A stretch of 43,131 nucleotides of DNA, from contig CACZSN010000031.1 in the NCBI GenBank assembly GCA_902783835.1, positions 1-43,131 of the forward strand, read 5' to 3'. This DNA comes from an uncultured bacterium. GTDB lineage: Bacteria > Cyanobacteriota > Vampirovibrionia > Gastranaerophilales > Gastranaerophilaceae. The notes beneath the pieces are model-generated. The model had not been told where the DNA came from. It did no database searches and saw only the letters and a program-made list of their open reading frames with translations. A program made the translations under genes and the position numbers. Positions 9,308-17,099 of the stretch are shown one piece after another (the stretch's first letter is position 1; each line of letters begins with the position of its first letter).

Positions 9308-10346
9308 AAAGTCTCCGAAGGTAGTAATTTCGGGCTATTATGGGTTTAATAATTTTGGCGACGATGCAGTTTTGAGCGTGTTGGTTGATTCGTTAAAAAA
9401 GTCGGGCATTGAGGACATTACCGTTTTTTCAAAAAATCCGAAATCTACGAAGGAGATGTTTAAGGTCAAGTCGTCAAAGACTTTTGGCGTTTTTGGCTTA
9501 ATTTCTAATTTGATAAGATGTGACTTTTTGATTTCTGGTGGTGGAAGTCTTTTGCAAGATTCCACGAGCGTAAAGAGCCTTATTTATTACCTTTGCGTGA
9601 TTATGACCGCTTTATTTTTTAGAAAAAAAGTCATTATTTTTGCTCAAGGTCTTGGGCCGATAAATAATAAACTTTTCGAAAAAATTACGGCTATGGTTTT
9701 GAAAAAATGCACTTATATTACTGTTCGTGATGAGAAGAGTTTCTTTTTGGCAAGAAGTTGGGGACTCAATCCAGACTTAGTTTCTGACCCTGTTTGGAAT
9801 ATCAAACTCAAGACGAAATATTCGCATCGTGGGGTGGGAATTCAACTTCGAGAATGGCCGTCTTTGACTCCGCAAATGCTCAAGGATTTTGCAAAATACA
9901 TTGCTGATGTTTATTCTGATAAAATTATTTTTATTTATGCACTTCAAGCGGCTTTGGACTTGGAGATTTGCGAGCAGTTGGAAGTTGAACTTTTGAAGAT
10001 TAATCCCGATTTGCATACGCACGTTGTGACGAATAGAGCAACATTTGAGATTGTAGAGGCGTTTTCTCATCTTGATGAACTCATTGCGATGCGTTACCAC
10101 GCTTGCCTTTTGGGCTTGAAATATGGTATTCGTGTGTTGCCGATTATTTATGACCCGAAAGTTGAAAAACTTGCTGACGAGTTTGGCTTGACCTCGAGAT
10201 TGATGTTACACGGCGAATTTGAGGCAGAAAAGAAAATCAGAAACTTGAGATACGGCGAATATCACGTTGATGAGGAAAAAGTTTCTCGCAAAAAATTCGA
10301 TTTTCATAAGTTTGAGGACATTTTGTTTCCCGATGAGAAAAATTAA
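9294..10346 (+). CDS. csaB: CsaB-type polysaccharide pyruvyl transferase
   Basis: The 350-residue protein starts VVISGYYGFNNFGDDAVL, the signature of the polysaccharide pyruvyl transferase family, and continues with SGGGSLLQDSTS, FAQGLGPINN and a C-terminal DELIAMRYHACLLGL. CsaB adds ketal-linked pyruvate to cell-wall polysaccharide, the ligand for SLH domains; in Cyanobacteria and related diderms this tethers the outer membrane to the wall. It overlaps the sugar kinase. Function in this organism is inferred from the family. Confidence 0.85.
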   Translation: MNKNKKSPKVVISGYYGFNNFGDDAVLSVLVDSLKKSGIEDITVFSKNPKSTKEMFKVKSSKTFGVFGLISNLIRCDFLISGGGSLLQDSTSVKSLIYYLCVIMTALFFRKKVIIFAQGLGPINNKLFEKITAMVLKKCTYITVRDEKSFFLARSWGLNPDLVSDPVWNIKLKTKYSHRGVGIQLREWPSLTPQMLKDFAKYIADVYSDKIIFIYALQAALDLEICEQLEVELLKINPDLHTHVVTNRATFEIVEAFSHLDELIAMRYHACLLGLKYGIRVLPIIYDPKVEKLADEFGLTSRLMLHGEFEAEKKIRNLRYGEYHVDEEKVSRKKFDFHKFEDILFPDEKN

Positions 10347-10360
10347 CGGTAAATATGTAG

Positions 10361-10378
10361 GGTCGACTGAAGTCGACC
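10361..10378. repeat. Palindromic repeat, copy 1
   Basis: GGTCGACT-GA-AGTCGACC is a perfect 8-bp inverted repeat, preceded by GTAG. The same unit, with the loop replaced by its complement TC, occurs at 42058-42075. Both copies are intergenic. Confidence 0.75.
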
Positions 10379-10389
10379 AATACAGTTTC

Positions 10390-10476
10390 TGTCATTCTGA
10401 GGTTTTGCAAAAACCGAAGAATCTGTGAGTGGTTGAAGAAAACAGATATTTCGGGGACAAGCCCCTCAATATGACA
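10390..10476. repeat. MITE-like intergenic element with inverted ends
   Basis: The element opens with TGTCATTCTGAGG (10390-10402) and closes with CCTCAATATGACA (10464-10476); the ends are inverted repeats matching at 11 of 13 positions. Inside is a GGGG-ACAAG-CCCC hairpin. It lies between csaB and the convergent deaminase gene. Related end sequence (CCTCAGTATGACGG) is present at 42949-42962. The type resembles dispersed TGTCATTCTGAG repeats found in many genomes; it encodes no protein. Confidence 0.55.
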
Positions 10477-10528
10477 GTAAACCCGACATGTCATTTCGAA
10501 TTGAGTAAATCAATTTACATAATATAAA

Positions 10529-10552
10529 AAAGAGGCTCTTAAAAGCCTCTTT
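10529..10552 (-). terminator. Bidirectional intrinsic terminator after dCMP deaminase
   Basis: AAAGAGGCT (10529-10537) and AGCCTCTTT (10544-10552) form a 9-bp stem with a 6-nt loop. On the minus strand it is followed by a T-rich tract and closes the ACT-UPF0210-deaminase operon; it could also stop transcription coming from csaB. Confidence 0.85.
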
Positions 10553-10558
10553 CATTAT

Positions 10559-11029
10559 TTATTCTTCCAAGTCGTATCTGATTTCATCCGCCGTAACGTG
10601 GACGAGCGGTGAATTTTCGTCTTTTTTCAGGAAAACATCTTTTATTCCCGCTTGGACAATAAATCGTTTACAGAGAATACAAATGATGTTGTGACCGTAA
10701 ATATACATTGTCGCATTTTGGCAACGGTCTTGTCCCGCTTGGATTATAGCGTTTTGTTCTGCGTGAATGCTTCTGCACGTTTCATATCTTGTTCCTGATT
10801 GAATATTATTTTCAATTCTGAAGCAAGTCCCTCTTTCATAGCACGATTGAACCTTTGAGGGTGTGCCGTTATAACCTGTTGCTTTAATTTTTTTATCTTG
10901 TCCTACAATTACCGCTCCGACTTGCGAACGCAAGCAATTTGAACGGGTTGCACAAGTTTTCGCCAAATCCATGAAATAATCGTTCCACGGTTTGAGTTCT
11001 CGTTTTTTTGCATCTTCAAGTGTTGTCAT
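10559..11029 (-). CDS. dCMP deaminase (ComEB-like)
   Basis: A 156-residue member of the zinc-dependent cytidine/deoxycytidylate deaminase family, which converts dCMP to dUMP for thymidylate synthesis. The zinc site is visible as His89-Ala-Glu91 (SIHAEQNAI) and Cys117-x2-Cys120 (ICILC; the usual Pro before the first Cys is Ile). The early motif SQVGAVIV is also typical. Start ATG at 11029 has GAGGT upstream. It is the last gene of a three-gene minus-strand operon. Confidence 0.88.
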   Translation of the reverse strand: MTTLEDAKKRELKPWNDYFMDLAKTCATRSNCLRSQVGAVIVGQDKKIKATGYNGTPSKVQSCYERGTCFRIENNIQSGTRYETCRSIHAEQNAIIQAGQDRCQNATMYIYGHNIICILCKRFIVQAGIKDVFLKKDENSPLVHVTADEIRYDLEE

Positions 11030-11039
11030 AATAACCTCA

Positions 11040-12407
11040 CTAATTGTTTAAACTGTGTATTGGGGCCGGAATTCTTCCTCCACGTTGAACAAATCCTGTT
11101 GAGGAAAGGTTGTTTACGGGGATAATCGGTGCTTCGCCCAAGAGTCCGCCATAGACTGCATTTTCGCCAACTTTTTTATTCGGTACGGGGATAACTCTGA
11201 CGGCTGTCGTTTTTTTGTTAATCATACCGATTGCCATCTCGTCCGCAATAATTCCTGCGATTGTATCAACAGGTGTTGCCCCCGGAATTGCAATCATATC
11301 AAGTCCTACCGAGCATACGCAAGTCATTGCTTCCAATTTATCAAACGTCAAGAAACCGTTTCTTGCGGCTTCAATCATTTCCGCATCTTCAGAAACAGGG
11401 ATGAATGCACCTGAAAGTCCGCCGACGTGAGAGCTTGCCATAATACCGCCTTTTTTAACGGCATCGTTAAGCATAGCAAGTGCTGCGGTTGTGCCGTGTG
11501 CACCTGCATGTTCCAAACCCATCGCTCTGAAAATGCCCGCAACGCTGTCTCCGATTGCGGGTGTAGGAGCAAGCGAAAGGTCAATTATGCCGAAAGGAAT
11601 TCCTAATTTTTGTGCCATTTCGTGACCGATTAATTCTCCTGTTGAGGTGATTTTGTAAGCAATTTGTTTGATTTTGTTTGCAACTTCATCTAACGGTGTA
11701 TCTTTTGGCAAAGAATCAACTGCAGCTCTGACTACACCGGGGCCGGAAACACCGATATTTAAAGCACATTCCGGTTCGCCATAGCCGTGGAAAGCACCTG
11801 CCATAAACGGGTTATCTCCGGGGGCATTACAGAAACAAACCAACTTTGCGGCACCGATTCCGTCTGCATTTGCGGTTTTTTCCGATGTTGTTTTTATGAT
11901 TTTAGCCATTTTATTTATTGCATCCATATTGATGCCTGCTTTTGAAGAAGCAAGATTTATGGATGAACAAATTTTATTTGTATTTGCTAAAGCTTCGGGA
12001 ATGCTTTCCATAAGAAGGCTGTCACCTTTTGTCATTCCTTTTTCAACAAGTGCACCAAATCCGCCGATAAAATCGACTCCGACTTCATCTGCCGCTTTGT
12101 CTAAAACTTTTGCAAGATATACGTAATCAGGATTTTTGCAGGATTCTCCGACCAAGGATATAGGAGTAACTGCAATCCGTTTATTTACAATAGGAATGGA
12201 ATATTCCGCTTCTATTTCGTGAGCATATTTTCTTAAGTTTTTTGCGTAACGAATGATTTTTTCGTGGATTTTTTCGCCCACGCAACGAACATCCGTATCG
12301 CAGCAGTCACGTAAACTCAAAGCAAGCGTAACCGTTCTGATATCAAGGTTATGCACCTTAATCATATTAATTGTTTCAAGGATTGAATCCTCACTGAAAA
12401 AGTTCAT
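11040..12407 (-). CDS. UPF0210 family protein (DUF711, PFL-like)
   Basis: This 455-residue protein matches the UPF0210/DUF711 family, whose members resemble pyruvate formate-lyase in fold but have no established reaction. Recognisable features are [20 protein letters not shown] at the N-terminus, [25 protein letters not shown] and the C-terminal [13 protein letters not shown]. The upstream partner is an ACT-domain UPF0237 protein 11 nt away; this pairing is conserved in many bacteria and suggests ligand-regulated metabolism. A GAGGT site precedes the ATG. Confidence 0.85.
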   Translation of the reverse strand: MNFFSEDSILETINMIKVHNLDIRTVTLALSLRDCCDTDVRCVGEKIHEKIIRYAKNLRKYAHEIEAEYSIPIVNKRIAVTPISLVGESCKNPDYVYLAKVLDKAADEVGVDFIGGFGALVEKGMTKGDSLLMESIPEALANTNKICSSINLASSKAGINMDAINKMAKIIKTTSEKTANADGIGAAKLVCFCNAPGDNPFMAGAFHGYGEPECALNIGVSGPGVVRAAVDSLPKDTPLDEVANKIKQIAYKITSTGELIGHEMAQKLGIPFGIIDLSLAPTPAIGDSVAGIFRAMGLEHAGAHGTTAALAMLNDAVKKGGIMASSHVGGLSGAFIPVSEDAEMIEAARNGFLTFDKLEAMTCVCSVGLDMIAIPGATPVDTIAGIIADEMAIGMINKKTTAVRVIPVPNKKVGENAVYGGLLGEAPIIPVNNLSSTGFVQRGGRIPAPIHSLNN

Positions 12408-12418
12408 TGTTTACCTCG

Positions 12419-12703
12419 CTAAATTGTGTGCATTTTGTCAAAAATGGCTTTCTTTTGAACCCAAACTTCAAGTTTCATTTCTTCGCCGATTTTTGTTAAT
12501 TTGTCTTTTATTTCGCTGAAAGACATAGGACTTTTGTCCGCATTAGCAAGCATAAACATTACAAAACAATCTTGCATAATGGATTGTTTAATATCTTCAA
12601 TGTTGACTTGGCATTCAGCAAGTGCAGCGGTCGTTTTTGCAACAATACCGACTTTGTCCGCACCGATGATGGTTATAATTATTTTATCGTTTTCTTTTGA
12701 CAT
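12419..12703 (-). CDS. ACT-domain protein (UPF0237)
   Basis: A 94-residue single ACT-domain protein with the start IIITIIGADKVGIVAKTTAALA and the following NIEDIKQSIMQDCFVMFML typical of UPF0237. ACT domains bind amino acids or similar ligands and regulate partner enzymes. The start at 12703 is chosen because GGAG lies 7 nt upstream; an in-frame earlier start at 12739 lacks that. It heads the operon with UPF0210. Confidence 0.88.
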   Translation of the reverse strand: MSKENDKIIITIIGADKVGIVAKTTAALAECQVNIEDIKQSIMQDCFVMFMLANADKSPMSFSEIKDKLTKIGEEMKLEVWVQKKAIFDKMHTI

Positions 12704-12849
12704 TATAATTCTCCGTTTAGTATGAAAATATTTTAGCACACTTATCCTAAAATGGCAGTGATGTTTTAATTATTAAAAATTGATTACGAAAAATTACGAA
12801 ATTTTATTTTGAGAAAATAGTGTTTATAATTAGTTTTAGGGGTATCCTT

Positions 12850-13731
12850 ATGATTATTTTTGGGAAAAAAATTACAGCGGAAAATATAAAAACACTTATA
12901 AGACGAATGATATTTTTATCGATAGGAGCGTTTATTGCGGCATTTGCACTTGAGTGTTTGTTAATTCCCAACAAAATCGTTGATGGTGGGGTTATCGGTA
13001 TTTCAATGATGACTTCTTTTAAGACCGGACTTCCGCTTGGTTATGTTATTATTGCGTTAAATTTCCCGTTTATTTTAATGGCTTTGAAACGTCTTGGTAA
13101 AATGTTTGTTTTCCTGACGTTTTTTGCAACAATAATGCTTGCGGTTGCGACGGAAATTGTTCCCGTAAGTTTGCACCACAAGGAATTGCACAATCCGTTT
13201 TTGGCTTGTATTTTCGGTGGTATTGCTCTCGGAATAGGTGTCGGAACGATTTTGAGAAATCACGGTTCAACCGACGGTACGGAAATGGTTGCGGTATCTT
13301 TTGCAAGAAAAACTCCGTTTTCTGTCGGAGAAATAATTATGTTCTTCAATTTATTCATTTTCGGTGCGGCGGGATTTGTTTACAGAAATCCTGAAAGTGC
13401 TTTGTATTCTATCGTTACGTACTATATTACATTTAAAGTAATTGATATGGTTCTTGAAGGTTTGAATGAATCTAAATCAATTTTTATAATTTCCGATGAA
13501 TGGGAAAAAGTCGGTACGGAAATTATGACAATGATGGATACGAGTGTTACTTATATAGACGCTGAAGGTGGGTATTCCGGCCGAAAAAAAAGAATTGTTT
13601 ATTGCGTTATTTCAAGACTTGAAATTGCAAAAATTAAATCTTTGACAAAAGAAATTGACCCCAAAGCGTTTATTGCAATAGAAAATGTTCACGAAGTCGA
13701 AGGTGTACGGGTTAAGAAAAAACATTTCTAA
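12850..13731 (+). CDS. YitT-family membrane protein (DUF161/DUF2179)
   Basis: A membrane protein of the YitT family, function unknown. The N-terminal half has about five hydrophobic segments, including IGAFIAAFALECLLIPNKIV-like and MFVFLTFFATIMLAVATEIV-like helices, and the family motif NHGSTDGTEM in the middle. The C-terminal soluble domain (about residues 205-293, SKSIFIISDEW to VEGVRVKKKHF) is the DUF2179 domain. I place the start at 12850, just after AGGGG; an upstream GTG at 12820 would include a TATAAT hexamer (12825-12830) that is better read as a -10 element. Confidence 0.85.
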   Translation: MIIFGKKITAENIKTLIRRMIFLSIGAFIAAFALECLLIPNKIVDGGVIGISMMTSFKTGLPLGYVIIALNFPFILMALKRLGKMFVFLTFFATIMLAVATEIVPVSLHHKELHNPFLACIFGGIALGIGVGTILRNHGSTDGTEMVAVSFARKTPFSVGEIIMFFNLFIFGAAGFVYRNPESALYSIVTYYITFKVIDMVLEGLNESKSIFIISDEWEKVGTEIMTMMDTSVTYIDAEGGYSGRKKRIVYCVISRLEIAKIKSLTKEIDPKAFIAIENVHEVEGVRVKKKHF

Positions 13732-13747
13732 AATTGCGGATTTTGTT

Positions 13748-13777
13748 CCTCGTTTAATTTTATCAAAATTTACGAGG
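13748..13777. other. Hairpin in the yitT-aspS intergenic region
   Basis: CCTCGT-TT-AATTTT-ATC-AAAATT-T-ACGAGG folds into a 12-bp interrupted stem. No T-run follows on the plus strand, so it is a weak terminator candidate or an element of the aspS leader. Confidence 0.4.
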
Positions 13778-13782
13778 TATTG

Positions 13783-13811
13783 TTGATTTAAAGATACATT
13801 TGTTGTTAAAT
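13783..13811 (+). promoter_or_regulatory. Candidate promoter for aspS-dnaA
   Basis: TTGATT (13783-13788), a 17-nt spacer and TTAAAT (13806-13811) give 4 of 6 matches in each element, about 30 nt ahead of the aspS start. Confidence 0.35.
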
Positions 13812-13843
13812 TAAGAAAAAACGAAGTTAAGGTGAAAAAAATT

Positions 13844-15622
13844 ATGGCAATAACATCAATGAAAACAGACTTTTGCGGTGAATTAAGAGCAAGCGATATC
13901 GGAAGAAAAGTAACACTTGCCGGATGGGTTGCAACCGTAAGAGATTTGGGCGGTATTATTTTCGTTGAATTACGTGACAGAAGCGGTTTTTTCCAATTTG
14001 TTGCCGATCCCGAAAAAAATCCTGCCGTATATCAAACAATTAAAAGTTTAAAAGACGAGTATGTAGTTAAAGTTACGGGCGAAATTTCAAAACGTCCTGA
14101 CGAAACATACAATCCGAGCCTTGCAACAGGTGAAGTCGAAATGTATCCTGAAGAAATCGAAATTCTTTCGAAATCGGAAACTTTACCGTTCCCGTTGGAT
14201 GACGAAAATGTAGGTGAAGATGTTCGTTTGAAGTACAGATACTTGGATTTGCGTCGTGAATCAATGAGAGATAAATTGATTTTGCGTCATAAAGTTGTTA
14301 CAGCAATCAGAAATTATCTTAACGGAAAGAACTTTACCGAAGTTGAAACTCCGATTTTGATTAACACAACACCTGAAGGTGCAAGAGATTACCTTGTTCC
14401 TTCAAGAGTGCACGAAGGTAAATGTTATGCGCTTCCGCAATCACCTCAAATTTTTAAACAATTATTGATGGTTGGCGGTTTGGAAAGATATTATCAAATC
14501 GCAAAATGTTTCCGTGATGAAGACTTGAGAGCAGACAGACAACCTGAATTTACTCAAGTCGACTTGGAAATGTCATTTGTAGAACAAGAAGATGTTATTA
14601 ACCTTGTTGAAGGTTTGGTTAAGGATGCTTTTGATGTTATCGACGTAAAACTTCCGGAAAAATTCCCGAGAATGACTTGGCAAGAAGCTATGGACAAATA
14701 TGGCAGTGACAAACCGGATACACGTTTTGGTTTGGAATTGTTTGATTTGGGTGATATTCTTGCTGAATCGGATTTCGATGCTATGAAAGAAGTTTTGAAT
14801 AACGGCGGCATTATTAAAGGTATTACAATTCCGAATGCTTCAACTTATTCAAGAAAAGAAATTGATGATTTAAGACCGCTTGTACTTTCATATGGTGCAA
14901 AAGGACTTGCAAACATCATCTTTAACACTGACGGTACGGCAAAATCACCGGTCTTGAAGTTCTTAAAAGAAGGTCAACTCGAACAAATTAAAGAACGTGC
15001 GAAAGCAAAAGACGGCGATGTAGTATTCTTTGTTGCAGACAAACCGAAAGTAACTTACGATGCGATGGGCAGATTCAGACTTTATTTCGGTAAGAAATTG
15101 AATTTGATTAATCCTGAAGACCACGCTGTTCTTTGGGTTGTAGACTTCCCGATGTTTGAATACAGTGAAGAAGAAGGACGTTACATGTCAATGCATCACC
15201 CGTTCACAATGCCGAATCCTGAAGATTTGGACAAAATGGAATCGGATAAAGCTCACTGTCGTTCAATTGCATACGATATTGTATATAACGGAACGGAACT
15301 TGGCGGCGGCAGCGTTAGAATTCACCGCGGCGATATCCAAGAAAGAGTATTTAAAGCATTGGGCTTGAGCGAAGAAGATATCCAAAAGAAATTTGGCTTC
15401 CTTGTAACAGCTTTCAAATACGGTACTCCTCCGCACGCAGGTTTGGCAATCGGGTTGGACAGATTAATTGCTCTTATGGCAAAAACTGATTCAATCCGTG
15501 ACGTAATTGCATTCCCGAAAAACTCGGGTGCAAAATGCTTGATGACGGATGCTCCTGCGGAAGTTACCGAAGAACAACTCAGAGAATTGCATTTGAAATC
15601 AACTGCAAGACTTCATAAATAA
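13844..15622 (+). CDS. aspS: Aspartate--tRNA ligase
   Basis: A 592-residue bacterial-type AspRS, which charges tRNA-Asp (or also tRNA-Asn in non-discriminating forms). Visible are the N-terminal OB-fold anticodon-binding domain (LAGWVATVRDLGGIIFVELRDRSG), class II motif 2 (CFRDEDLRADRQPEFTQ), the inserted GAD domain in the middle, and motif 3 (GLAIGLDRLIALM). The start at 13844 is set by AAGGTG 9 nt upstream; an in-frame GTG at 13832 lies inside that site. dnaA follows after 13 nt. Confidence 0.96.
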   Translation: MAITSMKTDFCGELRASDIGRKVTLAGWVATVRDLGGIIFVELRDRSGFFQFVADPEKNPAVYQTIKSLKDEYVVKVTGEISKRPDETYNPSLATGEVEMYPEEIEILSKSETLPFPLDDENVGEDVRLKYRYLDLRRESMRDKLILRHKVVTAIRNYLNGKNFTEVETPILINTTPEGARDYLVPSRVHEGKCYALPQSPQIFKQLLMVGGLERYYQIAKCFRDEDLRADRQPEFTQVDLEMSFVEQEDVINLVEGLVKDAFDVIDVKLPEKFPRMTWQEAMDKYGSDKPDTRFGLELFDLGDILAESDFDAMKEVLNNGGIIKGITIPNASTYSRKEIDDLRPLVLSYGAKGLANIIFNTDGTAKSPVLKFLKEGQLEQIKERAKAKDGDVVFFVADKPKVTYDAMGRFRLYFGKKLNLINPEDHAVLWVVDFPMFEYSEEEGRYMSMHHPFTMPNPEDLDKMESDKAHCRSIAYDIVYNGTELGGGSVRIHRGDIQERVFKALGLSEEDIQKKFGFLVTAFKYGTPPHAGLAIGLDRLIALMAKTDSIRDVIAFPKNSGAKCLMTDAPAEVTEEQLRELHLKSTARLHK

Positions 15623-15635
15623 TAAAACAAAGGAA

Positions 15636-17051
15636 ATGGCTAATTTAGGCGAACAATGGACTAAAGTCCTTAAAATATTGGAAGAAAAAATCCCAAGCGA
15701 ATCTTACAACGCTTGGGTTCTTCCGCTTGTGCCGTCGGAGTTAAGTGATGGGAAAATTACATTACTTTCTCCCCACGGTTTTACTGCATTGACACTCAAA
15801 AAATCATATGGAGACGTTATTTCAAGAGCTTTGTCCGATGTTTTTTGTGAACAGCTGAATTTTGAAATTTTGCAGGATGAAAAGCTTGCCGAATTATATG
15901 AAAAAGAGCAAAAAAAGAATAAAAAAACAGAACGTTTGCAGGCTGAAAACCAGTTTAAGGAAAGCAAATACGACGGTTTAAAACAAATGCTTTCGGATTG
16001 CCATTTGAACACGAAATATAAATTTGAAAATTTTGTTGTCGGTGGGGCAAATAAGTTTGCCTATGGTGCTTCCAAGGGAATTGCCGAAGGAAAATCACTC
16101 GGAAATCCTTTGTTTATTTATGGCGGTTCGGGATTGGGAAAAACTCACCTTTTGCACGCGATTGGTTATTTTGCGATGACAAAGCGTAATAAAAAGGTCA
16201 AATATGTTACGGCAGAGGAGTTTTTGAACGATTTATTGGAACATTTGTATCTTGGCGGAGAAAAGGAAACCTTTAAAAAAGGTGCTGAAAAAAACAAAAA
16301 AATGATAAAATTTCGCCAAAAATACCGCGACATTGATTTTTTACTGATTGACGACATTCAATTTATTGCCGGTAAAGAACGTACGGAAGAGGAAATGTTC
16401 AATACTTTCAATACCTTGTATAGTGCGGGAAAACAGATTGTTATCACGAGCGATAAACCGCCAGCTGAGATTGACCATTTGTCAGACAGGTTAAAAACGA
16501 GATTTGAAGGCGGATTACTTGTGGATATCGGTATTCCGGATTTGGAAACAAGAATGGCGATAATTAAGCAGCTCGTTGATTCTGACGGGGCAATACAATT
16601 AAGTTTGGAAGTTATTGAGTTTCTTGCAAGAGTTTACAAAAATAATATCAGAGAACTTGAAAAAGGCTTTAATAATGTCAGTGCTTACTGCTCGATTTTT
16701 GGCGAAGAACCGACAATTGACGTGGTTAAAAAGGCAATTAATTATCAGGAAGTTCAAAAACAAATTACGTCCGATGTTATTATTTCGGAAGTTGCAAAAT
16801 TTTACGGCTTGAAATCGGAAGACTTAAAAGGTTTGTCTCGTGTCGGAAAAATTGCAAATGCAAGAAAAGTTGCAGTTTACATAATCCGTGAATTGACGGG
16901 AAACAGCTGGCAATCTATCGGAGATTCTTTAGGCGGCAGAAAGTACACCACAATGATGGTTTTGCACAAAGGTGTAGAAGAAGATAAACGCATTGACAAA
17001 AAACTTTGTGACGAAATCAACACATTATTTAACATAATTAACCAATTATAA
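15636..17051 (+). CDS. dnaA: DnaA-like replication initiator with divergent DNA-recognition signature
   Basis: A 471-residue AAA+ initiator. Domain I is at residues 1-80 (EQWTKVLKILEEKI, YNAWVLPL), a charged linker follows, then Walker A GGSGLGKT (163-170), Walker B LLIDDIQF (236-243), sensor 1 ITSDKPP and the sensor 2 region NNIRELEKGFNNV. An insertion of about 15 lysine-rich residues precedes FRQKYRDIDF. Domain IV has the helix-turn-helix, but the near-universal GGRDHTTV reads GGRKYTTM (433-440). AAAGGA lies only about 1 nt from the ATG, with no alternative start in frame, so translation may be inefficient. It could be the main initiator or a divergent paralogue. Confidence 0.88.
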   Translation: MANLGEQWTKVLKILEEKIPSESYNAWVLPLVPSELSDGKITLLSPHGFTALTLKKSYGDVISRALSDVFCEQLNFEILQDEKLAELYEKEQKKNKKTERLQAENQFKESKYDGLKQMLSDCHLNTKYKFENFVVGGANKFAYGASKGIAEGKSLGNPLFIYGGSGLGKTHLLHAIGYFAMTKRNKKVKYVTAEEFLNDLLEHLYLGGEKETFKKGAEKNKKMIKFRQKYRDIDFLLIDDIQFIAGKERTEEEMFNTFNTLYSAGKQIVITSDKPPAEIDHLSDRLKTRFEGGLLVDIGIPDLETRMAIIKQLVDSDGAIQLSLEVIEFLARVYKNNIRELEKGFNNVSAYCSIFGEEPTIDVVKKAINYQEVQKQITSDVIISEVAKFYGLKSEDLKGLSRVGKIANARKVAVYIIRELTGNSWQSIGDSLGGRKYTTMMVLHKGVEEDKRIDKKLCDEINTLFNIINQL

Positions 17052-17066
17052 AGAATGTGGTAAAAT
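17038..17066 (+). promoter_or_regulatory. Candidate promoter of the mur cluster
   Basis: TTAACC (17038-17043), a 17-nt spacer and TAAAAT (17061-17066) overlap the end of dnaA and lie about 34 nt ahead of murF. Matches are 4 of 6 and 5 of 6 to the sigma-70 consensus. Confidence 0.5.
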
Positions 17067-17099
17067 GCCCATAGTGTCGTATTGTCGACAGGGGGAATT

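Noticed and set aside
11215..12126. Plus-strand open frames within the UPF0210 gene
   Set aside because: They are antisense shadows of a well-conserved minus-strand gene.
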